Part shown: positions 46,181-56,321 of the stretch, in pieces
How positions within the stretch are numbered: the first letter of the stretch is position 1
How the letters are laid out: each line of letters opens with the position of its first letter
Origin: Synechococcus sp. ROS8604
GTDB taxonomy: Bacteria > Cyanobacteriota > Cyanobacteriia > PCC-6307 > Cyanobiaceae
Direction: 5' to 3'
Length of the DNA stretch: 64,000 bases
Assembly (NCBI RefSeq): GCF_014279655.1
Contig: NZ_CP047946.1
Location: 558,001 to 622,000, forward strand
Notes under the pieces: generated by a model
Database searches by the model: none
Told to the model about the DNA's origin: nothing
What the model saw: only the letters and a program-made list of their open reading frames with translations
Made by a program: the position numbers and the translations under genes

Positions 46181-47497
46181 ATGAGTGGTGCTTTCGACAA
46201 TATCCATCCTGGACTGACTCAGCCTGACGCCATCCGAATGCTGTTGATGCCAATCGATCAGTTGGAGTCGCAGAGCGATCCTTACATGGCGGCTGCGCAT
46301 CTGCTCAATTTTCCTGGTCAATCCACGGAGCAGGCATTGTTGGCTCTTGTTGACGATCAGGACCAGTCTCAGCCGAGGCGTCTGGCGCGTCGTAAGGCTG
46401 TGGAAGTTTTAGGTCGCTTGAATTGTCATGGCGCCATCCCTGTAATCGGTCGTTGTTTGAAGAGTGATGATCCCTATCTTGTTGAGAATTCAGCATGGGC
46501 TCTCGCTCAACTTGATTGCCAAGTTGATGCATTACACGAAACCATGATTTCGTTGCTGTCCCGTTCTGATCAAAATCAACGTGTCCTAATCCAGAGTTTG
46601 GCGAGTCTTCAAGTGGCCTCTGCTGCTGGGGTGATCGAGCCATTGCAGGACAGTGAAAGTCCCGGAGTTCGTGGTGCCGCCATCAGTGCTTGCATCAAGT
46701 TGGGCGCCTCCTGTGATCGTCTCGATGAGCTCCAACAGCATTTTTTGCTGCCAAATCAGATGGATCGGCAGTCTGGAATTCAGGATGCGATTGATTGTGG
46801 TGCTAGGGATTTACTCCCTGCTATTTTGCAGGCCCCAGTGTCTCCCGTGTTCAGAATGCGGGCGCTTCGTGCGCTTTGGCCAGAAGGGGATTTGATCTTT
46901 GGTGAGTTATCGCTGGTTTCAGTCGTGGATGCTCTGCTTAATGATCATCCTAGTCATTTGGAATTGGTCCATGAATATGATCAAGCTCCTGCAAATGAAT
47001 TTCTGATTCAAGAATTTTTTGGAACGGATTTTAGTCGTTGTTATTTGGCCCTTCAAACTCTCTGTGATCGATCAGCTGTTGAAATATGGCTGCTGCTTCA
47101 TCAGCGTTGGACTGAGGAAGCTCATAATGATTATGGTGCACACTATTTTTTTGTAAAGCTGTTTGGAAGTCGTTGTGACTGGCCCAAGGAGGCATTGCCT
47201 GTTATTGAACAGATCTTAAATGAAGCAATTTTATCTCAACGTCCACAATTCATGAAATCGAAGTCTGCTGCAGTCTTGTCAATGTATCGATTGGGAGTTG
47301 GTTTTGAACAAGAAAGGCTCATTCAACTCTTGTCTTCTGATTCGATGCCTTTTTGGGAGGTGAGATATGCTGTTTTGATGCTTTTGTCTGATTCGAAGTT
47401 CGATTTGGACCGGGACCGTTGCCTTGAATGCTCAGCCGTTGATCCCCATCCTTTTGTTGCCGCTCGGGCCAAGGCGATGACGAGTGATTCTATTTAG
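46181..47497 (+). CDS. cpeY: Phycoerythrin alpha bilin lyase CpeY
   Basis: 438 aa E/F-clan HEAT-repeat lyase. FDNIHPGLTQPDAIRMLL at the start, RRLARRKAVEVLGRLNCHGAIPVIG, DPYLVENSAWALAQLDC, SPVFRMRALRALWP, NDYGAHYFFVKLFGS and QFMKSKSAAVLSMYRLGV are typical of CpeY/MpeY. CpeY adds PEB to Cys82 of CpeA. ATG at 46181 preferred over GTG at 46169. Convergent with mpeA. Confidence 0.88.
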   Translation: MSGAFDNIHPGLTQPDAIRMLLMPIDQLESQSDPYMAAAHLLNFPGQSTEQALLALVDDQDQSQPRRLARRKAVEVLGRLNCHGAIPVIGRCLKSDDPYLVENSAWALAQLDCQVDALHETMISLLSRSDQNQRVLIQSLASLQVASAAGVIEPLQDSESPGVRGAAISACIKLGASCDRLDELQQHFLLPNQMDRQSGIQDAIDCGARDLLPAILQAPVSPVFRMRALRALWPEGDLIFGELSLVSVVDALLNDHPSHLELVHEYDQAPANEFLIQEFFGTDFSRCYLALQTLCDRSAVEIWLLLHQRWTEEAHNDYGAHYFFVKLFGSRCDWPKEALPVIEQILNEAILSQRPQFMKSKSAAVLSMYRLGVGFEQERLIQLLSSDSMPFWEVRYAVLMLLSDSKFDLDRDRCLECSAVDPHPFVAARAKAMTSDSI

Positions 47498-47525
47498 CAG
47501 TGGTGATTGCTTTCCTTTTAAACAT

Positions 47526-47550
47526 AAAAAAGGGGCGAAATGATTCGCCC
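47526..47550 (-). terminator. Terminator of mpeBA
   Basis: GGGCGAA (47533-47539) pairs with TTCGCCC (47544-47550), loop ATGA. On the minus strand a C and six T follow, giving a classical terminator 34 bp after mpeA. Confidence 0.88.
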
Positions 47551-47583
47551 TAAGTCGTTATGGATGAAAAACTCGGCTGAGAA

Positions 47584-48081
47584 TCAGGCGAGTGAATTGA
47601 TCACATAGTCAAGTGCACCGTTGTACTCGGTGAGAGCCTGGGGGCTCAGGTCACGAGGGGCACAACCGTCGTTACGCATGTGGGTGAAACCAGCAACGTA
47701 GGTGCCGGGGTCGATGCTGAGGGCCTTGTAAACCTCACGCTGACCATTGATAGCCAGTTCGTCGAGAGGGCCTGTGCCGCCGACAACCAAGGAGTAGTTG
47801 ATGAGACGGAGGTAGTGCACGAAATCGCGCTTGCACTTCTCTTTGCCTTCAGTCGCGCACTGGCGAGGCTGGCGGCCGGTGGCGCCGTTGGGGTACTGGG
47901 TGTACACAGCGTCAACAGCACGCTGAGCAATCGCATCGTAGTTCTGAGCGATTTTCTCAGCAGCCTCGAGACGGGCAGCAGCGCGTTGCAGGGAACCCTG
48001 TACAGCTTCCAAGTCAGAGCTGGTAGGGAAGCGGGATCCGCTGTCAGCGGATCCGATGGCGGTGGTCAGGACAGACTTCAT
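47584..48081 (-). CDS. mpeA: Class II phycoerythrin alpha subunit
   Basis: 165 aa. Three bilin Cys: Cys75 and Cys83 ([20 protein letters not shown]) and Cys140-type (DGCAPRDLS). The additional Cys75 distinguishes class II alpha. It carries PUB and PEB in the distal rods. Follows mpeB by 41 bp. Confidence 0.97.
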   Translation of the reverse strand: MKSVLTTAIGSADSGSRFPTSSDLEAVQGSLQRAAARLEAAEKIAQNYDAIAQRAVDAVYTQYPNGATGRQPRQCATEGKEKCKRDFVHYLRLINYSLVVGGTGPLDELAINGQREVYKALSIDPGTYVAGFTHMRNDGCAPRDLSPQALTEYNGALDYVINSLA

Positions 48082-48122
48082 TGATTTTAGAGATGTGTTT
48101 GGTTGAAAATCTCAGATGAGCT

Positions 48123-48707
<585 letters not shown>

Positions 48708-48805
48708 TCACCAAGGGACCGTAACTTCATCTGCCAGCTGAGAATCATTCTTTCCTGGCTTCTCAATACAAGTTTGCACTTAAAATGTAAAGAGAATATG
48801 AAGCC

Positions 48806-50014
48806 TCAGTTCATTTTCTCTAAAACCTGAGTACACGACCACTTCAAGGGCTCCCAGGGGTGGTCCGTTGCGAGTTCTGCGATCAGTGGCTTTTGGTCAT
48901 CAAGGCGAAGGCGAAGACAGCTCCAAGCAGCCGCGATTCTTGATTTGGAGTATTGAGGGCCGGTTTCTTGAAGGGCTCCTCTCACCAGGTCGCTTCGTTC
49001 GTGCAGCTCGAGCAGACCAACGCAGCTGGCCAGGAGATAGTGCACCCCATAGTCGCTTCCCTGGTTCTCCTCAAGGTCGTCGATGAGAGCCAGGCGTTCC
49101 GTCGCTGGCATCTCGCATAAGGCTTTGGCGGCTTCGTATTGACGCGCCTCGTCGCGGTGTTGAAGTCCAGCCCGTATCGCTTCTGCTTCTGAGGGAATCG
49201 GAGAGGGGTTGGCGAGAGCAAGCGTGCGCGGATCATCCCTCAGGAGCGTTTCAAGCAAGGCGTCTGAATGGGTTTTGTTGATGTCTTCTCTGTTGCCTTC
49301 GCTTTGGGCCTTGGTAATGAGGAAGGCGCTTTTGGCCCGTAGCGGCATTGACACGGGACAGCGGGTGAGCGCTTCTAAGGCTGCCAAGTGTTGAGCATCG
49401 CCTAAATCAATGACTGCTGCTCTGCGTCGTCCTGGATTGGTGTCTTGTAATTGACTCAGCAATGGCCCCAAGCTTTCGTCTCGATTGGTTAGCCGTAGGG
49501 CATGGGCATGGGCCGCTCCTGCGACTAAAGGATTTAAATCTCCGCGCAGTTCCGCAATCACATCGTTGCTATCTGGAAGGTTCAGACGCGTAAAGGCCTG
49601 GATAACGGCCCGCTTTTGGTTGTCAGGACCGTTCAGTGCAGTCAGTAATTGCTGCTGCTGGGTTTCGGTGAGTGATGCGCCAATGCGTGCAATGGAATCA
49701 ACAGCGTTAACGACCGTTGGTTCATCTTGATCAGTCAGAGCCTCAATCAAGACAGGGAGAGCCGTCTTTTGTTTTCGTCTGCCCAGAGCTTCAAGAGCTT
49801 TTCGTCGGGTGATTCGTTCATAGAGGTCATCGCTTTCCTTTGATGCAACCTCAATCAATCGGTCAAGAGACTGTTGCGATGTGCAGGCTCCTAGGCGTGA
49901 GGCAGCTAAGTACTTAACACCGGGATTATCGAGTTGGCTTGGATCACTAATAATGAGATTGAGAGCATTCTCCTCACTCATTCCCGAAAATAATGTGTCA
50001 AAGCGCTCACTCAT
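48806..50014 (-). CDS. mpeY: Class II phycoerythrin alpha bilin lyase, MpeY-like
   Basis: 402 aa, E/F clan related to CpeY: FSGMSEENALNLII, RRKALEALGRRKQKTALPVLIEAL, EPTVVNAVDSIARIG, GSDYGVHYLLAS and YSKSRIAAAWSCLRLR. MpeY adds PEB to Cys83 of MpeA; the lyase-isomerases MpeQ and MpeZ are close relatives that would give PUB instead, and pattern reading cannot exclude MpeQ. Adjacent to mpeBA, the location reported for mpeY/mpeQ. Confidence 0.8.
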   Translation of the reverse strand: MSERFDTLFSGMSEENALNLIISDPSQLDNPGVKYLAASRLGACTSQQSLDRLIEVASKESDDLYERITRRKALEALGRRKQKTALPVLIEALTDQDEPTVVNAVDSIARIGASLTETQQQQLLTALNGPDNQKRAVIQAFTRLNLPDSNDVIAELRGDLNPLVAGAAHAHALRLTNRDESLGPLLSQLQDTNPGRRRAAVIDLGDAQHLAALEALTRCPVSMPLRAKSAFLITKAQSEGNREDINKTHSDALLETLLRDDPRTLALANPSPIPSEAEAIRAGLQHRDEARQYEAAKALCEMPATERLALIDDLEENQGSDYGVHYLLASCVGLLELHERSDLVRGALQETGPQYSKSRIAAAWSCLRLRLDDQKPLIAELATDHPWEPLKWSCTQVLEKMN

Positions 50015-50131
50015 TGCCTACAGGGAAGAATGGGATTTTGATGCCGGCACTTGTCTAAATGCCCGACGAGGCCAGAGCCTTTGGCTCGGGTTGATCCTTT
50101 TCTCTATAGTAGTGGTCAGCCTCATTGGTGA

Positions 50132-50443
50132 ATGAATGTGACGTCCGCATCTTCTGCATTGAGCGAGATCAACCGCTTTGTCAAAGCATTTGATTTGGAT
50201 GATGCTCTGAATACTATTTCCAGTATCGAGGATCTCAAAAAACTTCTCGTGGATTTTGATAGCCCGCTTTCCGGATCGTTAATCCCACTTGAGCAGGCAA
50301 CGCGGACCCCAAAGATTCTTGTTGACTCTGGTACAACTCAGCTGGGAATCCCATGGAGAACGCTTCAGTGTCCTGGTGGCCCTATTGTTCTACAAATGAT
50401 TTGCGAAAAAGTTAATTTTGCCCTTTGGATTGAGGAGTGTTGA
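50132..50443 (+). CDS. Small phycobilisome-region protein of unknown function
   Basis: 103 aa. LSEINRFVKAFDLDDALNTISSIEDLKKLLVDFD is helical; the second half WRTLQCPGGPIVLQMICEKVNFALWIEEC is beta/Cys-rich. Two bases before the next gene's ATG, so they are coupled. Weak resemblance to Nif11 proteins only through the neighbour. Confidence 0.6.
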   Translation: MNVTSASSALSEINRFVKAFDLDDALNTISSIEDLKKLLVDFDSPLSGSLIPLEQATRTPKILVDSGTTQLGIPWRTLQCPGGPIVLQMICEKVNFALWIEEC

Positions 50444-50445
50444 GT

Positions 50446-51051
50446 ATGTCATCGTCTGAACTTGATCGGTTTATCCAAGCTGTCGTTGATGATCACGGCA
50501 TTGCGACTGGAATTAAGCCTCTTGCTACCCATTATGATCTCGTCGCTTATGCAAACATCAGGGGCTTCTCAATCACATTGGTTGAATGGGGAAGGCATCT
50601 TGCGATGGATTGGCTTCAATCTGCCGATGCAGAATTGGAATTGCTTCAGCTTGCCGACCCTGCCCATTGGAGTTGGGCTTTTAGGCAACTGTCGAGTTGG
50701 CGTCCTTTGTTAATGGAAGGCACCCTTTCTGAGGGGTTGTTGGGAACGATCAATTTTGCCTCCATCTCTGAGTCCGATGATCAAAATGGGCTTAAGGGAA
50801 CGGATGCTGTTGCTCAGCAAGAAAAGCCCCTCACGGATGCTGAGCGAGATGCAGCCCTGGAATCTTTCATTGAAATGCTTAAAAGTAGGCCTGATTTAAA
50901 AGATCAAGTGAAGTTTGCACGGGATCAGGATGCAGTGATTGAACTTGCGAATGCACAAGGCTTTCCGGTTGATTCGTTGACATTATTACGTCGTTGGAAC
51001 AAGGTATCTGACTTCTCCAAGCCGACTTGGTTTGGTTGGTTTGACGAGTAA
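50446..51051 (+). CDS. Tandem Nif11-like domain protein
   Basis: 201 aa. Two copies of a Nif11-like helix bundle: SELDRFIQAVVDDHGIATGIKPLATHYDLVAYANIRGFSI (N-terminal) and ALESFIEMLKSRPDLKDQVKFARDQDAVIELANAQGFPV (C-terminal). Nif11-type leaders often precede modified peptides, but here no precursor tail or modification enzyme is present. The location between mpeY and cpeR suggests a phycobilisome-related role (inference). Convergent with cpeR. Confidence 0.65.
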   Translation: MSSSELDRFIQAVVDDHGIATGIKPLATHYDLVAYANIRGFSITLVEWGRHLAMDWLQSADAELELLQLADPAHWSWAFRQLSSWRPLLMEGTLSEGLLGTINFASISESDDQNGLKGTDAVAQQEKPLTDAERDAALESFIEMLKSRPDLKDQVKFARDQDAVIELANAQGFPVDSLTLLRRWNKVSDFSKPTWFGWFDE

Positions 51052-51056
51052 TTTAT

Positions 51057-51365
51057 TTAGCTGATTTCTGCATAACGAGTTTGCGATGTTCCGCGCTTTG
51101 CCCAATAGGTCACAATGGCTTCTCCCCCTGGCCGGGGGACTGGAGCATTGGCTCGAAGAATTTTGAATGTTCGGTTGGGTCCCATTGGCCAATTGCCTGC
51201 AGCTGAAACGGAACGAATTCTGCCACCAAGTAATTCAATACAACGCTCAAACTTTTCGAGTTGACTTTGATCAACAGTCTCGAAAATAAAATCTGTTCCA
51301 ACACAAATCAAGTGTTGCGACCGGATCCAAGCTTTTAATTGTTTTTCCGCATCTAGCGCGGACAT
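51057..51365 (-). CDS. cpeR: CpeR, phycoerythrin operon activator
   Basis: 102 aa. LGGRIRSVSAAGNWPMGPNRTFKILRANAPVPRPGG and VTYWAKRGTSQTRYAEI are typical CpeR. In Fremyella it activates cpe genes in green light. 30 bp downstream of cpeT, on the same strand (order cpeS-cpeT-cpeR). Confidence 0.88.
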   Translation of the reverse strand: MSALDAEKQLKAWIRSQHLICVGTDFIFETVDQSQLEKFERCIELLGGRIRSVSAAGNWPMGPNRTFKILRANAPVPRPGGEAIVTYWAKRGTSQTRYAEIS

Positions 51366-51395
51366 TCAAACCACATGCTTGCTTGATTAACCATC

Positions 51396-52001
51396 TTATC
51401 GAAGCCAGTCGAGGTTTAGAGAGTCGCCAAGGGATGTCACTCGTTTGAATTTTAAGGGTCCGTGTTCGGAACCCCATTTTTGCGCATGGGTTTCTGGATC
51501 AAAACCGCGATCACGGCTAACCCAAGTTGTGCTGTCTACATCAACCTCGCTGATCAGATAGGTCAATTGCCCATCGCGCGGGACCAAACACTTGTGGCCT
51601 GGCTCCACTTCTCCCCGATAACATCCAGTTTCGACTTCATGAAAATGCATATCACATCCACAGCGCGGTGTGAGGGACTCCACTTTGAGGCTTCGGAGTA
51701 AGTCTGGACGCTGTCCTGAGCCGGCAAGCCTTAGTGAATCAGCAAATCCAAAATTTTCAACAACAAAGATATCTTGAATTTGCTGGAGTCGATGAATCCC
51801 TTGTCGATAGGGACTCCATGGATCATGATCGTAGCTTTGTTCTGAGTAGAAGCCAGGTCCTTTTAAGGTTTCCCATGGTAGGGGCCTGAAATAGATATTA
51901 ATGTGAGCGAAGTCTTTTGGGTTGTCCTGAGATTGCTCAAAATTGCTGTAATGTCCAGCCAGTGTTTTGGCAAATCTCAATAATGCTTCTTTAGAGCTCA
52001 T
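51396..52001 (-). CDS. cpeT: T-type phycobilin lyase CpeT
   Basis: 201 aa: AGHYSNFEQSQDNPKDFAHINIYFRPLP, SEQSYDHDPWSPYRQGIHRL, CDMHFHEVETGCYRGEVEPGHKCLVPRDG, DRGFDPETHAQKWGSEHGPL. Attaches PEB to Cys165 of CpeB. Between cpeS and cpeR, as in other PE-containing strains. Confidence 0.92.
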   Translation of the reverse strand: MSSKEALLRFAKTLAGHYSNFEQSQDNPKDFAHINIYFRPLPWETLKGPGFYSEQSYDHDPWSPYRQGIHRLQQIQDIFVVENFGFADSLRLAGSGQRPDLLRSLKVESLTPRCGCDMHFHEVETGCYRGEVEPGHKCLVPRDGQLTYLISEVDVDSTTWVSRDRGFDPETHAQKWGSEHGPLKFKRVTSLGDSLNLDWLR

Positions 52002-52016
52002 CGATTATTGATGTAG

Positions 52017-52556
52017 TTACTGAATGTTTAAGCGCCTTACTTCTGATGCAAATGAAGTTTGTAGGATTCCCGAGCCTGCGGATGTACGAAGGACGGAGGA
52101 CCGACAGCGCACGTTTTCTGATACAAACCAAATCCTTTCTTCTGCAATGGATTGCTCATATTGAGTCTTGAGCAGAAAGGTGCCATCTTCGAGGAATTTA
52201 TAGTCGGAAACTGCGAATTCAGATTCTGCGTACCCTACGCTTCTGATGATTTTCCCTTCGGTCTCGTTGATGGCGAGGGGAACAAGGAGGCAAGACCCAG
52301 ATGTGACATCGCTTGGATCGTCAGGTTCCCAATCACTTTCTGCTTTCCATTCCATTTGAAATGGGCAGGTTGCGGTTGCCTTGGAATCTAAGTTTGATGA
52401 TTTGATTAGTTCTTGAATACTGCTAGAAAAAGGATCAACTCTTTTGATCTCTACTTCACTTAGCACGTCTTCAAATTGTTGGAAGGCTAGAGAGTGCCCA
52501 GAGCGCATCGAGCGCCATTTGCCTTCGCTTTGATGGACGAAAGTCTCAATATTCAT
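52017..52556 (-). CDS. cpeS: S-type phycobilin lyase CpeS
   Basis: 179 aa: MNIETFVHQSEGKWRSMRSGHSLAFQQFE at the start, CPFQMEWKAESDW, GYAESEFAVSDYKFLEDGTFLLKTQYEQSIAEERIWFVSENVRCRSSVL. Attaches PEB to Cys82 of CpeB-type chains. 15 bp before cpeT. The upstream gene overlaps its start by 11 bp. Confidence 0.92.
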   Translation of the reverse strand: MNIETFVHQSEGKWRSMRSGHSLAFQQFEDVLSEVEIKRVDPFSSSIQELIKSSNLDSKATATCPFQMEWKAESDWEPDDPSDVTSGSCLLVPLAINETEGKIIRSVGYAESEFAVSDYKFLEDGTFLLKTQYEQSIAEERIWFVSENVRCRSSVLRTSAGSGILQTSFASEVRRLNIQ

Positions 52557-52845
52557 TCAGGTGTGCATCAATCGTTGCCGAGGTGGCAGACGGATGAGGT
52601 TGATTGATATGCACCATATTCACCATGGAGTCAATCATCATTGACATGGCCATAGGAACGCCAGAAACAGAATCATGAAAACTCTCGTTTTGCCCTGATG
52701 TTTTCCTGTTGGAAGTGTTTCTAAAGATTGGCATGTCGTTTGGAGTGATTGAAGGTGCTAACGGCTTTGGCTGGGAAAACGCCAGATTGGGCCCTGTGAA
52801 CGACCAAGGCCCAATCATGACCGATTCGATCTGCTCAATGAGCAA
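52546..52845 (-). CDS. Small phycobilisome-region protein, unknown function
   Basis: 99 aa beginning IEQIESVMIGPWSFTGPNLAFSQPKPLAP and ending with Met-rich MAMSMMIDSMVNMVHINQPHPS. Overlaps cpeS by 11 bp and follows cpeE by 13 bp, so it belongs to the linker-lyase unit. No family recognised. Confidence 0.65.
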   Translation of the reverse strand: MLIEQIESVMIGPWSFTGPNLAFSQPKPLAPSITPNDMPIFRNTSNRKTSGQNESFHDSVSGVPMAMSMMIDSMVNMVHINQPHPSATSATIDAHLNEY

Positions 52846-52858
52846 ATCTCTCTAAGGG

Positions 52859-53593
52859 TTAAGCATTCGCAATAGAGATGATGCGACCGCGCTGGGCTTG
52901 GATGCTTCTGATCGTTGTGGACAGGGAGTTGTAGCTGACAACTGATCTTTGGGCTGAACGACGCGCCGTTCCGAGCTGCACACGTGACGTCCAAATGATC
53001 GTGTAGCGACCACCACCGCCAACGGCCTTCCGAGCACCAGCGGCTGTTGGATTGGTGTTCGAAGCAATGCTGCTCAGCAAAATTGATGTTTTGCTTCCAT
53101 CAAAGCCTGCATAGCCAGGGTCAATGGCGATGTTGCGTTGGTAAGCAACGGTGGTTTCGCCAACCACTGATTTGGCTGTTCTGGCATAGGGAACCGTGTC
53201 GATCCCAAAATTCTTGAGATACTCGTCGCTGTAGGTGTAGCTAGCGATCTCAGCTTCAAATCCCTCTGTGGCAAGTCTGTTGACGTGCTCGCTGATCTCA
53301 GCCTGATTGCGTGGAGGACGTCCCATCAGGTGCTTGAAGTTCAGTTCGACGAAACGATAGGGATTGTTGGGCTCGAGCGTGTAACGCCGATAGGTCTCGG
53401 ATTGAGCCAAGGAAGTGATCAGCCCCTGAACGGTGAGATCACCGTTCATGAACAACGCATCGATGGAAGGACAAACATCCAGCTCCATCAGATAACGGTT
53501 GCCGAACACCTGGCGATAAGCGGCTTTGAGAACAACGGAGGCTTGTTCGGTGTCTTGGTTTGCGGCGCAGGTGAGGGTCAGAGGGGCAGTCAT
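52859..53593 (-). CDS. cpeE: Phycoerythrin-associated rod linker CpeE
   Basis: 244 aa from ATG at 53593. PBS_linker_poly domain (AAYRQVFGNRYLMELDVCPS, SETYRRYTLEPNNPYRFVELNFKHLMGRPP, FEAEIASYTYSDEYLKNFGIDTVPY) followed by a CpcD domain (TTIRSIQAQRGRIISI). A single-domain linker joining class I PE hexamers. Confidence 0.85.
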   Translation of the reverse strand: MTAPLTLTCAANQDTEQASVVLKAAYRQVFGNRYLMELDVCPSIDALFMNGDLTVQGLITSLAQSETYRRYTLEPNNPYRFVELNFKHLMGRPPRNQAEISEHVNRLATEGFEAEIASYTYSDEYLKNFGIDTVPYARTAKSVVGETTVAYQRNIAIDPGYAGFDGSKTSILLSSIASNTNPTAAGARKAVGGGGRYTIIWTSRVQLGTARRSAQRSVVSYNSLSTTIRSIQAQRGRIISIANA

Positions 53594-53694
53594 TGTTGGG
53601 GGGAGGGAAAAAGAAGGCTTCATCACAGACGGGGGTCGGATGAAGCCAATGTGCGTCGAAGAAGTTGGAAGGGATGGGTGAATCCCTCCTTAGG

Positions 53695-55341
53695 TCACAT
53701 CACCTCGGTGATGGAGACGATCCGACCTCCGCGGCGGTGGATGTACTTCATCTGGCTGGTCATGTCCTTTCCAGAAACCAAGTAGCTGGCATTGGGAGTC
53801 CTTTGGCGTCCACCTGCGGGTTGTGCTTGCACAACGATGCGGAACCGTCTCTTGGTGGGATCAGGGGAGCCAGCAATCGCGCTATTGCGGTTGCTGCGGA
53901 CGGTTGTTGTGCGCCATCCACTGGGCACAGTCTTGGTGGCGACTGAGGTGACAAGGGACGAGCTGTTCGCTACGGAGTCGCTTGCTGCATAGCCTTCAGA
54001 GAGAGACAGATGGCGGTTGAAGGCCAGCTGGGAGCGTCCTTGCTCGGAGAGGATGCGCATGTAAGGAACGGTGTCCTCACCAAACGTGCTCTGGTATTCG
54101 GCGCTGTCGATGTAGCTATTGATTTCTGCTTCGTATCCTTCGTTTGCAAGGATTTGGATGTGCTCGCTCACCTCTGCTTGTGAGATTGGCGCACGTCCCA
54201 AAATGTGCTTGAAGTTCAGTTCAACGAAGCGGTAGGGAGCATTCGATTCAAAGAAACGACGAACGTATTCGGAAGACAAACAGATCCCACGAACCAACTC
54301 ACGGGTGCTGTAGTAGCCCTCGGTGAACTTGCTTTCAGCAGCCAAGGCCCTCTCTGACTCCATCAAATGGGGATTGCCCATGACCTGGCGGTAGGCAGAA
54401 CGGATCAATGCGTTGATTTGGTCCGCAGTGTCACCAGGGCAGCGTTGGAACACTTCCTGTTCCCGCTGACCAAGACCGAAGCCCACGTATGCATCGCCAC
54501 GGGCTGGCATCGAGTCGCCGCCATCGCTGGACTTGCGCACCTTGGAGCTGAATTTGACATTGGTTCCAGAGCCGCTGCTCTTGGCTCCACGGGAAGAGGA
54601 GACGGAGCTGGGAAGCTGAATGTATGGAACGGCACCACGTGCGAGTGTGTTGCTCAGCTGACTGCGGGCGCCAACAGCACTGTCGCTGATGGCAAAGCCA
54701 CGCTCAAGAGCAGCGATATTGACAAAGCTGCTTGTGGGGATACCAGCCGCAGACGTGAATGAACGGGTGTAGGGAACAACGTCGTTGCCGAACACTTCAG
54801 CGTATTCAGCCGAATCAACGATGAAATCAATCACCGCATCGTGACCAGCGCTTGCTAGCAAGGTGATGTGCGCTGACATCTCTCCTTGAGAAAGAGGAGG
54901 ACGACCAAGCAAATGCTTGATGTTCAGTTCAACGCCCCGCATGGGTGCGACGCCTTGGAAGAAACGCGCGCGATAAAACTCAGTTTTTGCGAGTGCCCGC
55001 ACGAATTCGCGAACGTTCCGTTCGCCATTGCAGAACTGAGCCTCCAATTCTCTCGAGCGCTCATGTTCCATCACATGGGCATTGCCATAAACCTGGCGGT
55101 AGGCGGCATTGATCGCAGCTTCGAGCCCAGCTGCGTCATCGACGGCATAACGCTGCATCGTTCCGCCATGGGGACAATCTTCGTGATTGCGAGGGCCTAT
55201 CGCAATTTTCATTGAGGCGCAGGATTGACGCAGAAACTCAGCGTTGCTCAGGGCTGGCTTGTTTGCTGCATTGCGATTCCTGCTGAATGAGACAGGGTTC
55301 GAATTGAGGGAGCTGGCTCCGAAACCTTGAGAGGCAGACAT
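53695..55341 (-). CDS. cpeC: Phycoerythrin-associated rod linker CpeC, two linker domains
   Basis: 548 aa from ATG at 55341 (MSASQGFGASSL). Two PBS_linker_poly domains (VYGNAHVMEHERSRELEAQF... and VMGNPHLMESERALAAESKF...), then a CpcD domain ending MKYIHRRGGRIVSITEVM. The length and two-domain form match CpeC. It would hold two PE hexamers, so it spans the class I/class II interface. No Cys49-like bilin Cys of MpeC type is clear. Confidence 0.85.
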   Translation of the reverse strand: MSASQGFGASSLNSNPVSFSRNRNAANKPALSNAEFLRQSCASMKIAIGPRNHEDCPHGGTMQRYAVDDAAGLEAAINAAYRQVYGNAHVMEHERSRELEAQFCNGERNVREFVRALAKTEFYRARFFQGVAPMRGVELNIKHLLGRPPLSQGEMSAHITLLASAGHDAVIDFIVDSAEYAEVFGNDVVPYTRSFTSAAGIPTSSFVNIAALERGFAISDSAVGARSQLSNTLARGAVPYIQLPSSVSSSRGAKSSGSGTNVKFSSKVRKSSDGGDSMPARGDAYVGFGLGQREQEVFQRCPGDTADQINALIRSAYRQVMGNPHLMESERALAAESKFTEGYYSTRELVRGICLSSEYVRRFFESNAPYRFVELNFKHILGRAPISQAEVSEHIQILANEGYEAEINSYIDSAEYQSTFGEDTVPYMRILSEQGRSQLAFNRHLSLSEGYAASDSVANSSSLVTSVATKTVPSGWRTTTVRSNRNSAIAGSPDPTKRRFRIVVQAQPAGGRQRTPNASYLVSGKDMTSQMKYIHRRGGRIVSITEVM

Positions 55342-55436
55342 GGGGGGTTGAGGGAGAGGGAAGGGAGAGGTGGTCGCTGGGGGCGACGGCAAACTAAGGA
55401 TTGGCGAGACAGGCAATCGCCAATCCAGGATTAGGT

Positions 55437-56321
55437 TCAGTTCGAGGGGGTGATGCTGGCGATCTTTCCGCCTTCGGCATGAATGCGTTTGAATTGCTCA
55501 GAGAGCTTGTCGAAGGGGACGTAATACACACGGTTTGAGCGGGTGTATCGAGAGATGCGGCGCACATTGTTGGCGCTGTATCCAGTGACTTCGACCCGAT
55601 AGGTCTTGCCTTCGTCGCCAGCGCCAACGCCAAGGCGTGTTGGCGCATCCTGGAGATTCTTGGACGGTCGGAAACTCCAGCCCTGGGTCTCGATAGAGGA
55701 GGGTGGAACGACAGCCAGAGGGCGGTTCTGATAGGCAGCACCACCCAACTTGCTGGTAATTCCTGAGAGGTCGCCTTTCAAGCTGCTGCTGCTATTGCCG
55801 CGCAGAAGCTGGAAGCTCCAGGTGAACTCCTGCATGGTGGTGCAGCTTTCGGTCTTCCATCCCCGCTGATAAGGAACAGTCCATTCACCAAAGGTGTTTT
55901 GGTAATCGTCTGAGTCGAGGAAGCTGTCGATATCGGCGCTAAAACCCTTACTATCCAGGCGTTCGGCGTGAGTGCGCATCTCCTGGAAATCCACAGGAGC
56001 ACGACCAAGAAGATGGCGAAAGGCCAGTTCGATATAGCGATAACGAGGACAGGCATCAAAAAAGCGAGAGCTGTAAAGCTCGCTCTTGGCAACGACGCGA
56101 ACAAACTCGCGAACACTGATTTCGCCAAGTTTGAACTGGGATTCGGCTACGAGCTGACGCTCGCTGTCCATCACGTAGGCATTGCCGAGTACCTGCTTGT
56201 ACACGGCTGTGATGATTTGCTCCTTCTTGGCGTCTTCATCGCCTGGAATCAGTTCAAGGGGAGCTTCGCTCTCTGCGGAGAAGCGCTCAACGCCGAGTAA
56301 CGAAGCGGGACCGAAAGGCAT
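55437..56321 (-). CDS. Phycobilisome rod linker, MpeD/CpcC-like
   Basis: 294 aa: N-terminal FGPASLLGVERFS, PBS_linker_poly (VYKQVLGNAYVMDSERQLVAESQFKLGEISVREFVR...YRYIELAFRHLLGRAP) and a complete CpcD domain (VYYVPFDKLSEQFKRIHAEGGKIASITPSN). No Cys near position 49, the PUB site of MpeC gamma, so it is probably an MpeD-like or CpcC-like linker. Upstream of cpeC on the same strand with 95 bp between. Confidence 0.75.
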   Translation of the reverse strand: MPFGPASLLGVERFSAESEAPLELIPGDEDAKKEQIITAVYKQVLGNAYVMDSERQLVAESQFKLGEISVREFVRVVAKSELYSSRFFDACPRYRYIELAFRHLLGRAPVDFQEMRTHAERLDSKGFSADIDSFLDSDDYQNTFGEWTVPYQRGWKTESCTTMQEFTWSFQLLRGNSSSSLKGDLSGITSKLGGAAYQNRPLAVVPPSSIETQGWSFRPSKNLQDAPTRLGVGAGDEGKTYRVEVTGYSANNVRRISRYTRSNRVYYVPFDKLSEQFKRIHAEGGKIASITPSN

